64,000 nt of DNA, from the NCBI GenBank assembly GCA_963969595.1, contig OZ018414.1:17715660-17779659 (forward strand), given 5' to 3'. Positions 24,451 to 36,505 of this stretch are shown here, piece by piece. The number at the start of each line of letters is the position of its first letter. Position 1 is the stretch's first letter. Both the position numbers and the translations under genes were made by a program. The notes beneath the pieces were generated by a model. That model was not told where the DNA came from, searched no databases, and saw only the letters and a program-made list of their open reading frames with translations. The stretch is from Neckera pumila (lineage: Eukaryota > Streptophyta > Bryopsida > Hypnales > Neckeraceae).

Positions 24451-25860
24451 GACACTAGCAAGGGGTGAAGCGTGGATTGCTGTGCGACATCACTCTGTGA
24501 AAACCATGTCACGTTCCTATTCACATTGATGTTCACATTCATGCAGTGGAGCTGCTCTTAGAACGCAACCACATGTAGTTGCAGACACCATTATTTTACT
24601 GTGGCTTCCCATCTTGACCCTCCCACACAATGATGGGAATGACAGGAAAAAGGGCTACTTTCTTGTCGGTTTTGAATTTTTTTTTCTCCCTATGAAATTC
24701 CGTTTAATTTGTGTCAAAAAGAAAAAATAAAAAAAAATGGAAAAAGGCTACTCAAAAAATATCCCAACGCTGCCTGGTACAGACATTTCATATCCCAACA
24801 CTGGTACAGACATTTCAGATCAGATTCGCAAGAGCCCCACCCCAAATAAAAAAGAGCTACTAGTCTACACGACATCCACGCGACTCATAACCGACACAGT
24901 CCACTTGATGCGAGTACCCTTCCGTAGCTAGTTCCGTACACATTTGCTAAACTCCGAAGTTTGACTTGTGCGTCTCCAGCGTACAAAGGCAGCAATCCGG
25001 AGCATGAACTTGAGTTGAATCGGGAGTTGAATGACGGAGACTTCAGTTGGTGAAGCCTTGCCTTACATTTACGAACTTATCCCATCTATTGAGGGATGGA
25101 TCCCACCCACTCAGACTTTCAGTTCCCCGGTAGGCACCGTCCTTACTGAACTATAATGACGTGAAACAATGGTTCTATTACTAAAATGTCACGAACTGCG
25201 CAATTGGCAGAATTCTAGAAGGCTGTCTAGAACGGTCAGATCTGCATCAGTCCTGTTTTTTAAAGGTCTGTGCACCAACTGCGCTTGGATGTCACGGTTT
25301 TGGAGCATTGGAATATCCTACTGTTTACCATATAGGCATGATACCGTTATCATGACTGTTTTGCTTGGGCCCATGTACAACTGCACTGATGGTGTACGTG
25401 TTTTCACACAAGGATATAATCCATAGGATTTGGTGGTGGATTTGTGGGCACCTTCAAGCACCGTGAGTGGCTCTTGGGCTTGAGAAATTATTAACCCTGT
25501 AATGGTACGTGAGGCAGCCTACAAGTGGACCAAGTGGCCTACAATAATATAGCTTCGGTTGCCTCTCGACGAAGTTGTACCCTACCTTCCAATTACCCCG
25601 GAGTGCCGGACTGGCCGAGTTCTACCGATTACCGCCTGAATCACGCGCACTACCAAGGGCATCACGTAACACCCGGCTTGCGAACATTGTCATTGTACTC
25701 AAAACACCCTCCAAAACACTTCTCTCACAGAAACAGCGTGCAATGATCAGCAAGTAACTTGTTCAGCAGTGAATGGTCGAATATGCATTTCCGCGTGCTG
25801 GGAGGTGACCTGGTCAGTTCACGGACCTGGTTCGTTCTTCAGAAGGAAGATAGGTACTAA
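24451..25860. other. Intergenic DNA upstream of the neprosin-type gene
   Basis: Base composition becomes less A/T-rich toward 25 kb. A short direct repeat (GGTACAGACATTTCA) occurs at about 24775 and 24803. The open frames at 25169-25757 lack codon or domain support. It probably includes the promoter of the gene that starts near 25.9 kb. Confidence 0.45.
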
Positions 25861-25867
25861 CTAAAGC

Positions 25868-25875
25868 TATAAAAG
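25868..25875 (+). promoter_or_regulatory. TATA box of the neprosin-type gene
   Basis: TATAAAAG in an otherwise mixed-composition stretch lies 258 bp upstream of the chosen ATG. Transcription would start near 25900, giving a 5' leader of about 225 bp. No other comparable TATA motif is nearer the gene. Confidence 0.5.
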
Positions 25876-26125
25876 CAACAACACAACGAAGCACAGATCA
25901 GGTCAGGTCGCAAATCTATCTGTGCTGTGCGTGTTGCGAGAGTAGATGGTATAGCAGCGTTGCCGTCGTTCGGGAGGCATCCAACGATCATTATGACTCA
26001 GTTGAAAGCTTGATTGCATACTAATCCATGTACTAATTAACGGGTTAGCACGGACTACACTTCTCAATTGAATTGAATTTCAGAATCTAGACAGTCCGTT
26101 GTCAGTGATCGACAGTCCCAGCGCG

Positions 26126-27869
26126 ATGGCTTCTCGAGCAGGGGGTGAACGGGGGTGCGGAACTGGAGCGGCGTCTAAACTTTGGTTTGCACTGGTCCTG
26201 GTGTTGATGGTGGGTTCAACCCAAGCAAGCAGGCGGTTGCAGGAGCAAGAAGGTGCCAAGGGGGTACGCTTGCAAGCGTACTTTGATCCCGGTTGCAACG
26301 AGGCCCGGCATGCGCCACCAGTGAAGTCGTTCCTGGTGTCTGATGGAAGTTGGGTCGACTGCATCCCAATTGAAGGCCAAATTGCGGCTCACCATCCGTC
26401 TCTCAAAGACCACGTCATTCAAATGGCGCCGTCTCTGGGACCTCGCAGGCCTTCGGAGAGTCATCCTCAGGCCTTTGCCCGGGAGCACGGGGGATGCCCT
26501 GCAGGCACGATTCCGGTGCTCAGAGACGACCCTAGCGGCAAATTCATGAAAAAGGTGGCCCCGCCCGTGTCGTGGAGGGCGCCTGGTCCCGTCGGCGTCA
26601 AGAGTGTGGACCCGGCAGTGGACACGTTTAAGCATGAATATGCAATCACAGGTACGTATGGCATCCTCTTCCTTTCAAGTTCCCAATTGCCAGAATTTGA
26701 GAATTAAGGTAGAGGTTCCATTGACCATGCAGGTGTCAAAACTAATTTGATTTGTGCTAAGTGTAGAAACGCTCAATCTATTGACATTCTATTTCATATA
26801 AAGCCTAACACAAAATAAAAGTGCAGATTTTAGATGGCGCAAGTTTCAGGTTTCTAAATTGTTAGACTGTTGTAAACAAAACTGCAAAATTCTCAAAGTA
26901 CTTCACCTGTTTGGTGCACGGAACCCCTTCGTGTATATTCGGTAAATGGAAACTTTACATTCGAGGACTGGAACTGCCTACAGTTCAGCACACAATTGTC
27001 CCAAAGTTTGGTATTTTAAACTGGCAATTCTTGCTAATTTGTTTGCAGAACTCCCGGTAAGCGCGTCCTCCTACTCTGGAACAAAATCGACCTTCAGCGT
27101 GAACGGTCCCACCCTAGGCTCCGAGAACGAGATGACCCTTTCTCAGTTCTGGCTCATAGATGGCTCCTGGGACGACAACAGCCTGAGCACCATCGAAGTC
27201 GGCTGGCAAACGCAGCCCGTTCTACACCCTAACAACGACCCCGACGCTCCGCACCTCTTCATCTACTGGACGACCGATGCCTACACCGGCACCCATGGTG
27301 GCTCCTGCTACAACATTAATAAATGCCCAGGCTTCGTCCAACAGAGCAACACCTGGGTTATTGGGGGCGTCATGCCAGAGTACACCACCCTCGCCGGGAA
27401 CTCCAACTCTGAGGTCGAAGTCACCATCGAAGTCCTCTACAAACCCAGTGATGGAAACTGGTGGTTGTACCTGGATGACGAGGCGATCGGATACTGGCCG
27501 ACGTCGATCTACCTGAACGGGCACCTGCAAGGGACGTGTAATCTAGTGCAGTGGGGAGGGGAAGTGGCGCTTGATGTGCAGAAAGGGCAGACGACGCATT
27601 CGACGACGGCGATGGGATCGGGGGCGTTTCCGTCTGATGATTATCCAAAGGCCGCCTACCAGAGGAACATTACTTACTTTGATGCCAGTGGGACGTTAGT
27701 CGAACCAGACCCGACAGCTTTGTATAAAGCCAGGCGGTTTGATAATCCGCTTTGTTATGATATCCAAGTGCAGCAAAGCAATTATGGCAATTGGGGAACG
27801 TACTTCTTCTTTGGTGGCCCTGGAGGAGCGAACTCTGGCTGTTACTACAATACTACCCTAAACCCTTAA
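26126..27869 (+). CDS. Neprosin-family secreted glutamic peptidase (DUF4409 + DUF239), two exons
   Basis: Exon 1 is 26126-26651 (ACAG before GTACGT) and exon 2 is 27049-27869 (after TTTGCAG); the 397-bp intron splits a Glu codon and keeps frame, giving 448 aa. The second ATG is chosen because it puts a signal peptide (hydrophobic core about residues 19-34, LWFALVLVLMVGSTQA) near the N-terminus; the upstream ATG at 26099 adds nine residues. Residues about 60-160 match the neprosin activation-peptide domain (VDCIPI, HPSLKDHVIQM, GCPAGTIPV, HEYAITG). Residues about 190-448 match neprosin (SQFWLIDGSW, EVGW, FIYWTTDAYTGTHGGSCYN, GFVQ, GNWWLY, GYWP, WGGEV, FFGGPGG). Glu225 (EVGW) and Glu347 (GGEV) are the likely catalytic pair known for Nepenthes neprosin. 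A secreted prolyl endopeptidase role is inferred from the family. No frame damage is seen. Confidence 0.9.
26652..27048 (+). other. Intron of the neprosin-type gene
   Basis: GTACGT donor, TTTGCAG acceptor, A/T-rich against GC-rich flanking exons. Skipping it joins residues AITG and ELPVS in frame. Confidence 0.8.
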
Positions 27870-29106
27870 AATCCCGGAACAGTGTAAGATCTGTTTGTAT
27901 GAAAGCGCCCATGGTGTTCCAGAGGCTGATCCTAGTACATGGGCTCTGCGTGCACACCTGCCCTAAATATGAAATTGTGCTGAAGGATTTGAATTTCTCA
28001 CAATGTTGATTATTGAGTTTTAAACCTCCCACTAGGAAAAATGGTTCGAGAACTTGCATATCTCGTGCTTTATGTATCGATGCATTTTTATGATAAAACA
28101 TCCGAAATTTGGACATTAGAATCAAGTGCTTCTCCTTTACCAAACATAGTTGAATTTACACTTACCAAAAGAGTACTAAAGTTGATCATGCAATATTGTT
28201 GCCTGCAAAGTTGATCCGTGACCGTGAGGAAATTGTGGGTAGAATGGTAAATTGAGTGCACAAGAAGGAACCGGAACTTAATTTCTTATAACATGAAAGA
28301 AAATTTCTAACCACAGTTCACGGCTTCACGCTATTGGTGAGGTTAAGCTTATTGACTGTGTGGAAAAGGGAACTGAAAGTGTGCTGTAAATCTATATAAT
28401 AATACAATAAATGGCATTACATATGTTCACAGACGTATGCAATTACATTTACAGACATAATGCATGTCTACCCAACATGTTGCAGACAAATTCACGAACG
28501 AGCTTCGAGTGTATTTTGCTTATGAAGCTCGGACTTCATGAGTAATTCCGGCCATTGCTAATTATCAGGTTCATGTTTTCAATAGTGAATTTCATTGCAT
28601 GATTCTTAATGCTAACTAGATTGTGAAGTTGACTTGTAAATAACGTCAATTTTGCCTAATTGGCTTCAAACCAAATTTTTTGACATACATGTTCACAACA
28701 GGGTGATCGCAGGAAACACTTGTTAGTACTACTTGGAATTTTTTTCTTAGAATCAATTTTTGGAATTAGTATGACACTGAAAATTATATACTCCCCAAAA
28801 TTCAAGCCTGAAAAAAATATTCTCTAAAATTTATGGAAAAAAAGAGAAACTGAAAATAGTGAATCTTTTCATGTTTGTATTTTTACAAAATAGAAAAGTT
28901 TCAAAAAAATAAAACAAAAAATGTTCGTTTTTCAACCTAAAATATGGCAAAGCAAAGCAGCGAAAGCTTAACGATCTTTCAACAGGAGCTGAGGAGCTTG
29001 GTAATATGGTACTGAGCACAATTCTATATCAAAAGTCTTGCTAATGCTCCCTCGTGAACTTACCGATTTGAAACTTAGCAACCGAAGTCTGCAACTCACT
29101 TCATAA
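27870..29106. other. 3' flank of the neprosin-type gene, nothing else seen
   Basis: AT-rich. An AATAAA at 28406-28411 is the only canonical polyadenylation hexamer noted, rather far (about 540 bp) from the stop. No further gene is supported. Confidence 0.4.
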
Positions 29107-29403
29107 CATTTTTTAGGCAGTGAAGCACCGCAGTCTTTCTATTTACAAATGTTGGGATATTGCACTAACGAAGTGTCGTTCTTGCTTGGTTCTACAAGCA
29201 GTCATATGCAACCATGTACGCCTACGCTTACATCATTTTTTCTTACATCCCTCAATCTTCTTCTTGTATCCTTATATAAAGAACGGAGAATGGGCTTCAT
29301 AATTCTGCTAGATTCTGGACATCATGACCAATTCCAAGGACTGGTGTCTTAGGGGCCTTCGTAAAGAATGTTATGCTGATTCATTGGTGTGCTGCTACTC
29401 ACA

Positions 29404-30000
29404 GCAATTGATGAGATGCTCATGGTTGTGATGCAGAAATGTTTCAGAGATCATCCCTCAACAAGCGTGTTGGCACAAGTCCTGGCCAGAAAATCCTAGT
29501 GAGCGAGCGACTGAAAGCGTATCAAGAGGCAGGGTATCGTCATTGTCATACGGATTATGCAGTCGTGGTCAAGTCTAAGTAATAAGCTCCAACTGCGATT
29601 TTCTATTCCAGCACTTGCGTGTTCCAAACCTAATATTCAGGTTGTTGTTTGATTCACACAGTTCTGTCGTGTTCTGTGAAGAATCGACATTCGACAATGC
29701 ACTCTAGGATCTCCAAAACCACGTCCAGCAAGGTAAGTAACATTCCTAGGTATTCGAACTCATGGCCGTATTTTAAGGTGGATTTTTTCTACTGTTGACC
29801 TAGGATCGGAGCTTTTGGTAATTTATTCTATGAAGTTGCCTCAACCTTATGTTAACTTTTGTAACCCTGCTCATAATGCAGCACACGCACTCATGGATGA
29901 GATTTAAAAACTGCTGAGTTAAGCAAAATGGAATCATGTGCGAGGATTTAAGCACCTGGTTGCGTACCAATGTTTTGACTGAAGGGGATGGAACTTCTGA
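29404..30000 (+). pseudogene. PAS-like relic, third copy
   Basis: The block equivalent to 7839-7969 lies at about 29414-29590; here the reading frame KAYQ continues into GYRHCHTDYAVVVK, which the palindrome arms have lost through an insertion. The 121-bp middle exon is at about 29612-29732 (after TATTCCAG, before GTAAGT) but holds an in-frame TAG. The last block near 29880-29965 is strongly decayed. Clearly non-functional, but it helps recover the ancestral exon layout. Confidence 0.4.
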
Positions 30001-32050
30001 AAAATAATGCACAAACTGCTGATATTGGTCAATGAATGAATTTTCCACAAAAGAGCGGAGACTGGGCAAACAGCTGGATGTCGTGAACAGGTACGTACCC
30101 TTCCACTCTATCAAACTTGATCCTCCATAACATTCCTAAAAGGAGCTCCTCGCACCTCAGTCTGCAAATTCTAGGAAGAATCAGCCAGGGTATTCAAGAT
30201 GCTTTGATCCTCAGACATGTTCTTTCTTTGCATTGACATGCATCCACTTACATCTTTTCAAGTATTCTGGCCTGGAGAAAAAAGACCTTATATCAATTTC
30301 AATTAATTAGTCCCCAGATTCACTCTTGTGAGCAAGTAGAAGTAACATTTGCACACCATTGTTTCAGCCGTATTCGTTTGACAGAGTTTAAACAGCATTC
30401 GGTTTTTTTAAATGATGTCAGATGAATAGTAAGTTGAGTGCACCTAAAGAACAACTTAAGAATGTTATGTAATTGCCCTGAACGAGTCTTCTTTGGAATT
30501 TGTGGCTTGAAAAAGAAGAAGAACTCAGCACGGATGATGGGTCACGTTGATTGTCCAGCCCTCCATACAAGTAACCTCCCCAGAGACTAAAGTGCGGGAG
30601 TTGTTCACACCAGACTATGTGACGACTATGGCAGCCATCTATGCCATGCTACAAGACTTCACCAGCCAGGCAGGTCTAGTCCAGTTCGCATTCTCTAAGG
30701 AAATGTTCTCAAGAACCAGAGATTGTTTCTTGCCCATTCGGAAGCCGTTGCTCTATATTTTTAGCCTTACGGTTTGGTTTGACTTAAGTCATAGCTATTT
30801 CTATCTGGGGAACACCCACCATATCTGTCATTTTCATTGAAGCGTTTGTGCTTATCACACGTACGGGGTTCAAAATCAGAAATCTCTAAAAGGAAACCAA
30901 ACTTGTAGTGAACTTCGAATGTATTTTCTGTGAATTTCATAATAGAGATCCCCATTGGTGTATTCAGAGTCTTAATTTTCTTGGTAGGGACGAATACAGG
31001 TCGACGGAAACAGTGGGTGTTCCTTCCTTCTTTTGATGAAACAAACTGTTATAAACTCTTAACATATGCAATTTCAAAAGTTCTCTAGTAAGGCTGAGGG
31101 TTGGTTGCAAACAGGAAAGGGTGGTGGGTACTCTTGGACTAGACTTGTCATCTGAGCTTCTACAAAATACCATATATGATATGGACGTTACGGCCTTCCG
31201 TGGACGAATCTGTTGTGGAAGGAAGCTCTCAGATGGACCAGATCATTCACAGGTTTTTGAGGAAATGAATCCAGGTGGCGGTGCTCATTACTGAAAGGTG
31301 GGCGAATTCAAGCTGCTGACATCAACTAGAGGCTTGGGGTAGCCAGCAGTCACAATCTCTGTCATGGGATTGATATGATGATGGCTCATCGCTTGGCGTA
31401 TTTCATACAAACGGTTCGCAGATCTGTTCAGACGAAGTGGTGGTTACCTCATTACACACTAACGTACGTTGGAGAGGACTTATTTAAGTATTCTGGTCGG
31501 TGCAGTCCTTGGATTCAGATATTGGTTTCTGAGAATGTTCACTTCACAGCTGAGTTAACACCACTCTGATTCTGATATTCCTCAATCTTTGGCGTATAGT
31601 TTTGTTAGATTGTGCAAATAACATAATTATCATTGATCTGAGAAAACTCCTGGACTGTACAGGAAAGTGTACCTACAGTGTCGGGGCTTTTTGGAAATAT
31701 ACATGACGTACAGTGAATGATCCAAGAAAAATACTGTTACGGGTAGTGCTATGTTCGTAGGTGTGCACAAACCCTAAGGATATTAGTTGTGAATGGAATG
31801 AGTGCTTCACAGTGCAAAGCTCTGCAGTATGCATGCAAACTGAGAACAAGCCAATGACTTGAAGGTAGGTAGCTGCATGATAATCGATACATAAAAATTG
31901 ACAAAGGAACAAGTAAGAAGCTTTCACAACTCTTCCATTCCTTCACAATCAATATCCTTGAGTTTGTGCGCTCCTATGGACGGAGCAGTACACCTAACAG
32001 TACATATGTTCCTTGGATCACTTTCAAGTATATCTTCAAAAGGGTGATAG
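29970..32050. other. Inserted sequence inside the third copy
   Basis: Relative to the palindrome arms this stretch is mostly extra. Around 30320-30385 a short arm-like piece (TGAGCAAGTAGAAGTA) reappears, and 31820-31900 holds arm-like sequence in reverse orientation, so the insertion was followed by rearrangement. An exon-like GC-richer frame lies at about 30560-30680 (encodes VRELFTPDYVTTMAAIYAML and onward, ending before a GT); I do not recognise it. Confidence 0.45.
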
Positions 32051-32497
32051 CTCAGCTATGTACGTTCATGATGTCATTTTTGTTCTCAGTTTGCGTGCTG
32101 CACAGTACTTACAAACACTACGTATGTAGCAAAAATAGCGAGTGATTGAATTTCGAAAGGGACATACACCGTTACCTGCTAAAAGCAGTATGATCACGTG
32201 GTCTCCTGGGCTGATTTCATGGTCTTACAAATCTTCACTCTGCAATACTCCATGGAGGTATCACTGTAGTTTGCTAAGTACACGGGGACCTTGTTCTAAC
32301 ACAAAACATCGCGAGAGGAGCGGGGAGAGGAAAAGTCCAAGACGAGCGTTCTGGTCGTGTTGTCCTCACTAAGAACTGACTTTAGAGTGCTCCATCCTAT
32401 TTGACTGTTTGAATGTAAAGGAATCTAACTCGATCTGATTCAAGTCACTCTGCAGTTGGAGCCAGCGCCGTTGCCGCTTTCTCTGTAGCTAGCACGG

Positions 32498-33247
32498 TTA
32501 ATTACGTCGTGTATATGCCGATGCGAAGGCCAATAACCGTCCGATACAATGGTTTTTGTCCAGCGCATGTGTTCTTGGTGGTAATGTTCTTTCGCCTGTG
32601 CGCCGCATCTGTTCCTCATCGAGCACCTTTAAAAATTGTTCGAAGGAAACATTAACACCTGAGTGGAGATTAGAGTATCGTGCAAGGCTATCGGCATTTT
32701 CGTGTGTGAGTTCCACATCCAATTTGGAAAAAGCATGGCTAAAGCCGAAAGTCGTGAAACCTAGCTCTTTACCGGCATCAAGAACTCCGAAAAAGTCCTC
32801 AAGAGGATCTCGGACTAACTGTCCCTGCAGCTGACGTTTAAGTTTGTGCGCACGAATTGATTCCATAAGCTTAAAATCCTCAGCGAATACGGTAAATCGT
32901 TCAAAGTCTAAGGCACCATTCTCGTCAGCATGCCCTGACAGCTTCAGCATGTCGCATAGCCCATCCGCCGTAACCTCAGATGCCATTCCCAAATGGTGCA
33001 TCAAATACCAAAGTTTTCCAGCTTGGATAGCTGTGGCTTCGAGATCTGCACCAAGAAGAAGAAGTTTCTGAAAGCAAGTCCTGCACTCATAGTGGTGCAC
33101 GGTCTCAGTAGTCGGCGGTGCGGAAGTCGAGGCTTGCGGCACAGGCTGTTCTACGAGAGGTTGCTTGCCTTTGTCATCGTCATTTGGAATACGTACTTGC
33201 GATTGCGATTCAGAGCGCAGTTCGTCATCGTGGTGAGGGGTAGTCAT
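32498..33247 (-). CDS. EF-hand-like protein, diverged third copy with shortened C-terminus
   Basis: Starting at ATG 33247-33245 (MTTPHHDDELRSES) this gives 249 aa. Most of the 263-aa arm protein is aligned without gaps, including the loop HADENGALDFERF (unchanged) and VSFEQFLKVLDE. Differences are concentrated in residues 55-90 and 130-175. The C-terminus differs: an altered stretch after AYTR ends the protein at RRN, and the following residues of the arm copy are lost. Conservation of a long frame despite heavy divergence suggests it was under selection; whether it still is cannot be said. The three upstream ~400-bp repeats are also kept. Confidence 0.6.
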   Translation of the reverse strand: MTTPHHDDELRSESQSQVRIPNDDDKGKQPLVEQPVPQASTSAPPTTETVHHYECRTCFQKLLLLGADLEATAIQAGKLWYLMHHLGMASEVTADGLCDMLKLSGHADENGALDFERFTVFAEDFKLMESIRAHKLKRQLQGQLVRDPLEDFFGVLDAGKELGFTTFGFSHAFSKLDVELTHENADSLARYSNLHSGVNVSFEQFLKVLDEEQMRRTGERTLPPRTHALDKNHCIGRLLAFASAYTRRN

Positions 33248-33357
33248 CGAGTATTCACTTGCTGTCAATCTGAATACGACCAGTAAAATTTAAAGCAAGC
33301 GTGGCAGCTACCGAAAACTAGGAACTCGGTTGAAGTGAGTTTGACCGACACTTTGCA

Positions 33358-34560
33358 GTACTATTGATTAGAATCGGATGCATGAGATTGTCCTGTGCTA
33401 CATCCTACCAACGTCGAAGAATGCTTTCTCGCATCCAAAACCAAGAAGATTGCACAACTTCACCAAACAAGTTAAATCACCTTCAGAGAGATTCTGTACC
33501 TGCCTTAGTTTCTCTCCAATCTTATTCGTTTCAAATCACCGTGGACAGAATTTTCAACGGCGCCTGCAAATTCTTGGTATAATAATTTAGGCTATGATAT
33601 AATCAAATAACAATCAATGCAAACTTCATTTCTCCAGTCTATAAATTATCCGAATAGCTCAGATCGAGAAACAAAAGATTATTTAAATCGCCTTAGTTCT
33701 GTTGTTGTGAAACAGACAGTACTAAAATCAACAACGATCATTTCGCCATAGTCCATTCTCTGCTGCACTGTATAGACTACCTACCTAAAGCTCAATGTAG
33801 AAATTGATTTCAACACTATCGATCAAAATCGCACATATCTCGCATCGGAAACCAAGAAAACACCACAAATCATCCAAAGTAGATGCAGCGTCATTCAAGA
33901 AAGATTCTGACCGGGTTATATATCTCTGGCGATCTCCAGTCTTGTTCGTTTCAAATCTCCACAAAATACTGTCCACGCCTGTAAACTTTTTGCCAGAAAT
34001 TAGGCCATCATATAATCAATTAGCAATCCAACTTCATTTCTCCAGGCTGAAAACTCTCCAAAATATTTCAAATCCAGACTACAGAAGGTTATTCTCATCA
34101 CCTCAGTTCCATTGCTGCGAAACAGTATTACAACCTACAGCGATCATTTCACCATAGCCAATTCTCTGCCGCATCGTGTAGGCTACATTACGCAATCCTC
34201 AATGTAGAATTTATTGATCGATCAAAATGGCATGCATCTCGCATCTCAAACCAAGAAGACTCTACAACTTGTTCCAAAAAACATGCAGCATTCAAGAAAG
34301 ATTCTGTACCGGATTATATATCTCTAGCAGTCTTCTGAATCTTTTTCGTTCAAACCTCCATAGAATTATTAAACGGCGCCTGCAAACATTTTGTGATAAA
34401 TTCGGCCATGATATAATCAAGCAGCAATCAAAGTTAACTTCATTTCTTCAGCTGGAAAACTCTCCAAATATCTCAAATCCAGCATACATAAGTGCCTTAG
34501 CTCGTTTGTTACAAATCAATTTTCCTTATGACAATCATTTCACCATTGTACCTTGCAAGC
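33358..34560. repeat. Three diverged ~400-bp tandem repeats upstream of the third EF-hand-like copy
   Basis: Same unit order as 9766-10960: CGATYARAATYG-type starts near 33363, 33818 and 34215, with AAGAAAGATTCTG, TTTCAAATC and CGGCGCCTG blocks. Open frames in this stretch (for example 34227-34634) are repeat translations, not genes. Confidence 0.65.
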
Positions 34561-34888
34561 TGCAAACGCAAATCTCGACGCAGAAGTCCTATGTCAAATG
34601 TGAGCCTGACAACCTCCGCTCGGATCCTCACTAAATGATTGCTAGAGCTGATCTCAAAACTTAAGGCTATGGTGAGCAGGCCATGACCATGGCCGTTCGC
34701 TTCAATGTTGCTGCTTCAATTTGGATAGAGTGTCGATGTATTTTGCGACCTCTTTAATGTCACATTGATTTCTCTAGTATCACATCCTAGGGTTCTCACT
34801 ACCACACATTGCTATTTTGCAAAAGGTTGCATACAAATGTGATAAAAAGAAGTATGACAAGTTTAAAAAGTATTATCAAGTACAACTC

Positions 34889-35306
34889 TAAATGCAATTT
34901 AGGTCCTATCTAATTATTATAAAATAGATTTGATTATTTTGTTGTATTTTATTTTATAAAGAGTACTGAATTTCAAAAAAATATTTTTTTTGGAAAAAAA
35001 TTGGCCAATGTTTAAATTCTAAAGAAGGTTGTTTTTTAAATAAGAAGAGTAAGCGTAGAATGATTCTCCAAGTCAGTAGGTAATCAAAATATAAATCTTG
35101 GAAAATTTGTATTTTGAAGTTTGAATTATAGCAAATAACAAAATAATTTCAAATTGAATAAATCTTTTGCCATTTGTAAAATCTCCAAAGAGATAGTAGT
35201 TCACAATTAGAACCACCACAATGGTGTTTTTACATTTCAAAACATATACAGAGATAAATATAATAATTCACTTGATAAACTTTTGTGAAACATGAAAGTA
35301 ACTCCA
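34889..35306. other. AT-rich intergenic DNA, no gene seen
   Basis: Only A/T-rich sequence and chance frames. Confidence 0.4.
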
Positions 35307-36505
35307 TTAACCCTTAAAGTGTTGAAGTTAGAGAGTGACTTTAGTTAGGAGCTGTTTGTAGCCAACCAAGGTGTTATTAGAGAGGGACAGCGTGATATTA
35401 GAGAGGGACAGTGTGATATTAGAGAGGGGCAGCCTTCTATGTTGATATAACCCATAAGGTTAGTCATGGCACTTGTTAGTAGAGTAGTATAAAAGGGCAA
35501 CCCCTTGCTTGAGTTTTTTAACCTCTTCCTTGTACTTGTTTGTGTCCTCTTTTCATTGGAATACAAAGCCTTTGTGTTCTTCTTACAACATAAAGTTCTA
35601 TGACTATGCTTTCACCAAAAATGCTCAAAAATTGTCATTTTTAGTACAAGTACCAAATTTTTGAAAAAAAACTTTCTTGACACATGCAACCATAGGATCT
35701 TGTACTATGTTGACTTGAGAATATGTGGTAACAATTTCAGAAATTTCTATCGCATGAATTGTAATATATAAGCATTCAAAGTCACTAACACCATTTTTTT
35801 GGCCCTGCAAATAACAAATCAATTGCACTTCACAAGCTCATTGGTCTATGAAAAAATTGGTCCAAAATGGTGGTGTTTCTTTGCATTCTTTTTCCTAAAT
35901 AGGTTTGCCACATGCTTGAAATTTTTCATATCATTTAGAATTGTATAAAACATATTGGAATAAAATAGTAAGAAAGTAGATAATGATTCATAATATTAAA
36001 TTGTTAAGAATTTAATTATGGAATTGGAAAATGCCAATCCCAATGGTTGCAATGTTTTGATAAACAATCTATATCTTATGATTTTTTCTCTTTAAAAAAG
36101 CAATGAAAATTGATTAAGATAAAGGACTTCAAAGTTTATTTCTGAGTAGAGAATCCATAATTGCCCGCAAACAAAATATCCTCATAATTTTTGACTCATT
36201 GATCAAAACGGAATGATTCAAAGCTTTCCGCATATATATAACTCTAGAAAACTAATTTCAATTTTTTGTTTTGGAAAGGGATTTTGTCTTATCTGCTCGG
36301 ATTGCCTTTACAAATAGAAGTAACATATTAGGCCATACCTTTTGACTTGTATCTTCAAATGCTGTAAAAGTTAGAGCATATGGAAGATATTCCTTGTTTC
36401 CACCTTCTATTAAAATTTGGGCAAAAAATATGAAAATCTCTATATACATAGTTCCCCAAAGTTTTTTTGTAGCCAAAAAATGCATGTTGGTCCTTTAGGG
36501 GTCAA
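35307..36505. mobile_element. TTAA-flanked TIR element, copy 3, interrupted by a solo LTR
   Basis: The left end is TTAA (35307-35310) followed by CCCTTAAAG; the right end is CCTTTAGGGG followed by TCAA (36502-36505). Removing the solo LTR at 35320-35590 and one TAAAG copy leaves about 915 bp, the same size as copies 1 and 5. Internal blocks (ATTTTTAGTACAAGTA, CATAGGATCTTGTAC) match copies 1, 2 and 4. Confidence 0.65.
35320..35590. mobile_element. Solo LTR of an LTR retrotransposon
   Basis: 271 bp beginning TGTTGAAG and ending TTACAACA (TG...CA, with TGTTG/CAACA inverted tips), flanked by the 5-bp target duplication TAAAG (35315-35319 and 35591-35595). It holds a TATA-type motif (GTATAAAAG near 35489) and three near-identical copies of a GATATTAGAGAGGG unit at about 35371-35432. 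A solo LTR arises by recombination between the two LTRs of a complete element. Confidence 0.8.

Larger units (their letters stand above)
29107..34888. repeat. Diverged third copy of the palindrome-arm segment
   Basis: Matches the right arm from about 7584 to 11250 in the same order and orientation: PAS-like relic, EF-hand-like gene, then the ~400-bp repeats. It is 5.8 kb rather than 3.7 kb because of insertions, mainly between about 29970 and 32040. Sequence divergence is large compared with the identical arms, so this is an older duplicate. Confidence 0.85.

Noticed and set aside
26099..26125. Upstream ATG of the neprosin-type gene
   Set aside because: It adds nine polar residues before the signal peptide; the second ATG is the more usual arrangement. 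Not excluded.
26080..26664. Minus-strand and alternate-frame open frames over the neprosin-type gene
   Set aside because: Shadows of the GC-rich exon 1; the plus-strand frame has the signal peptide and domain motifs.
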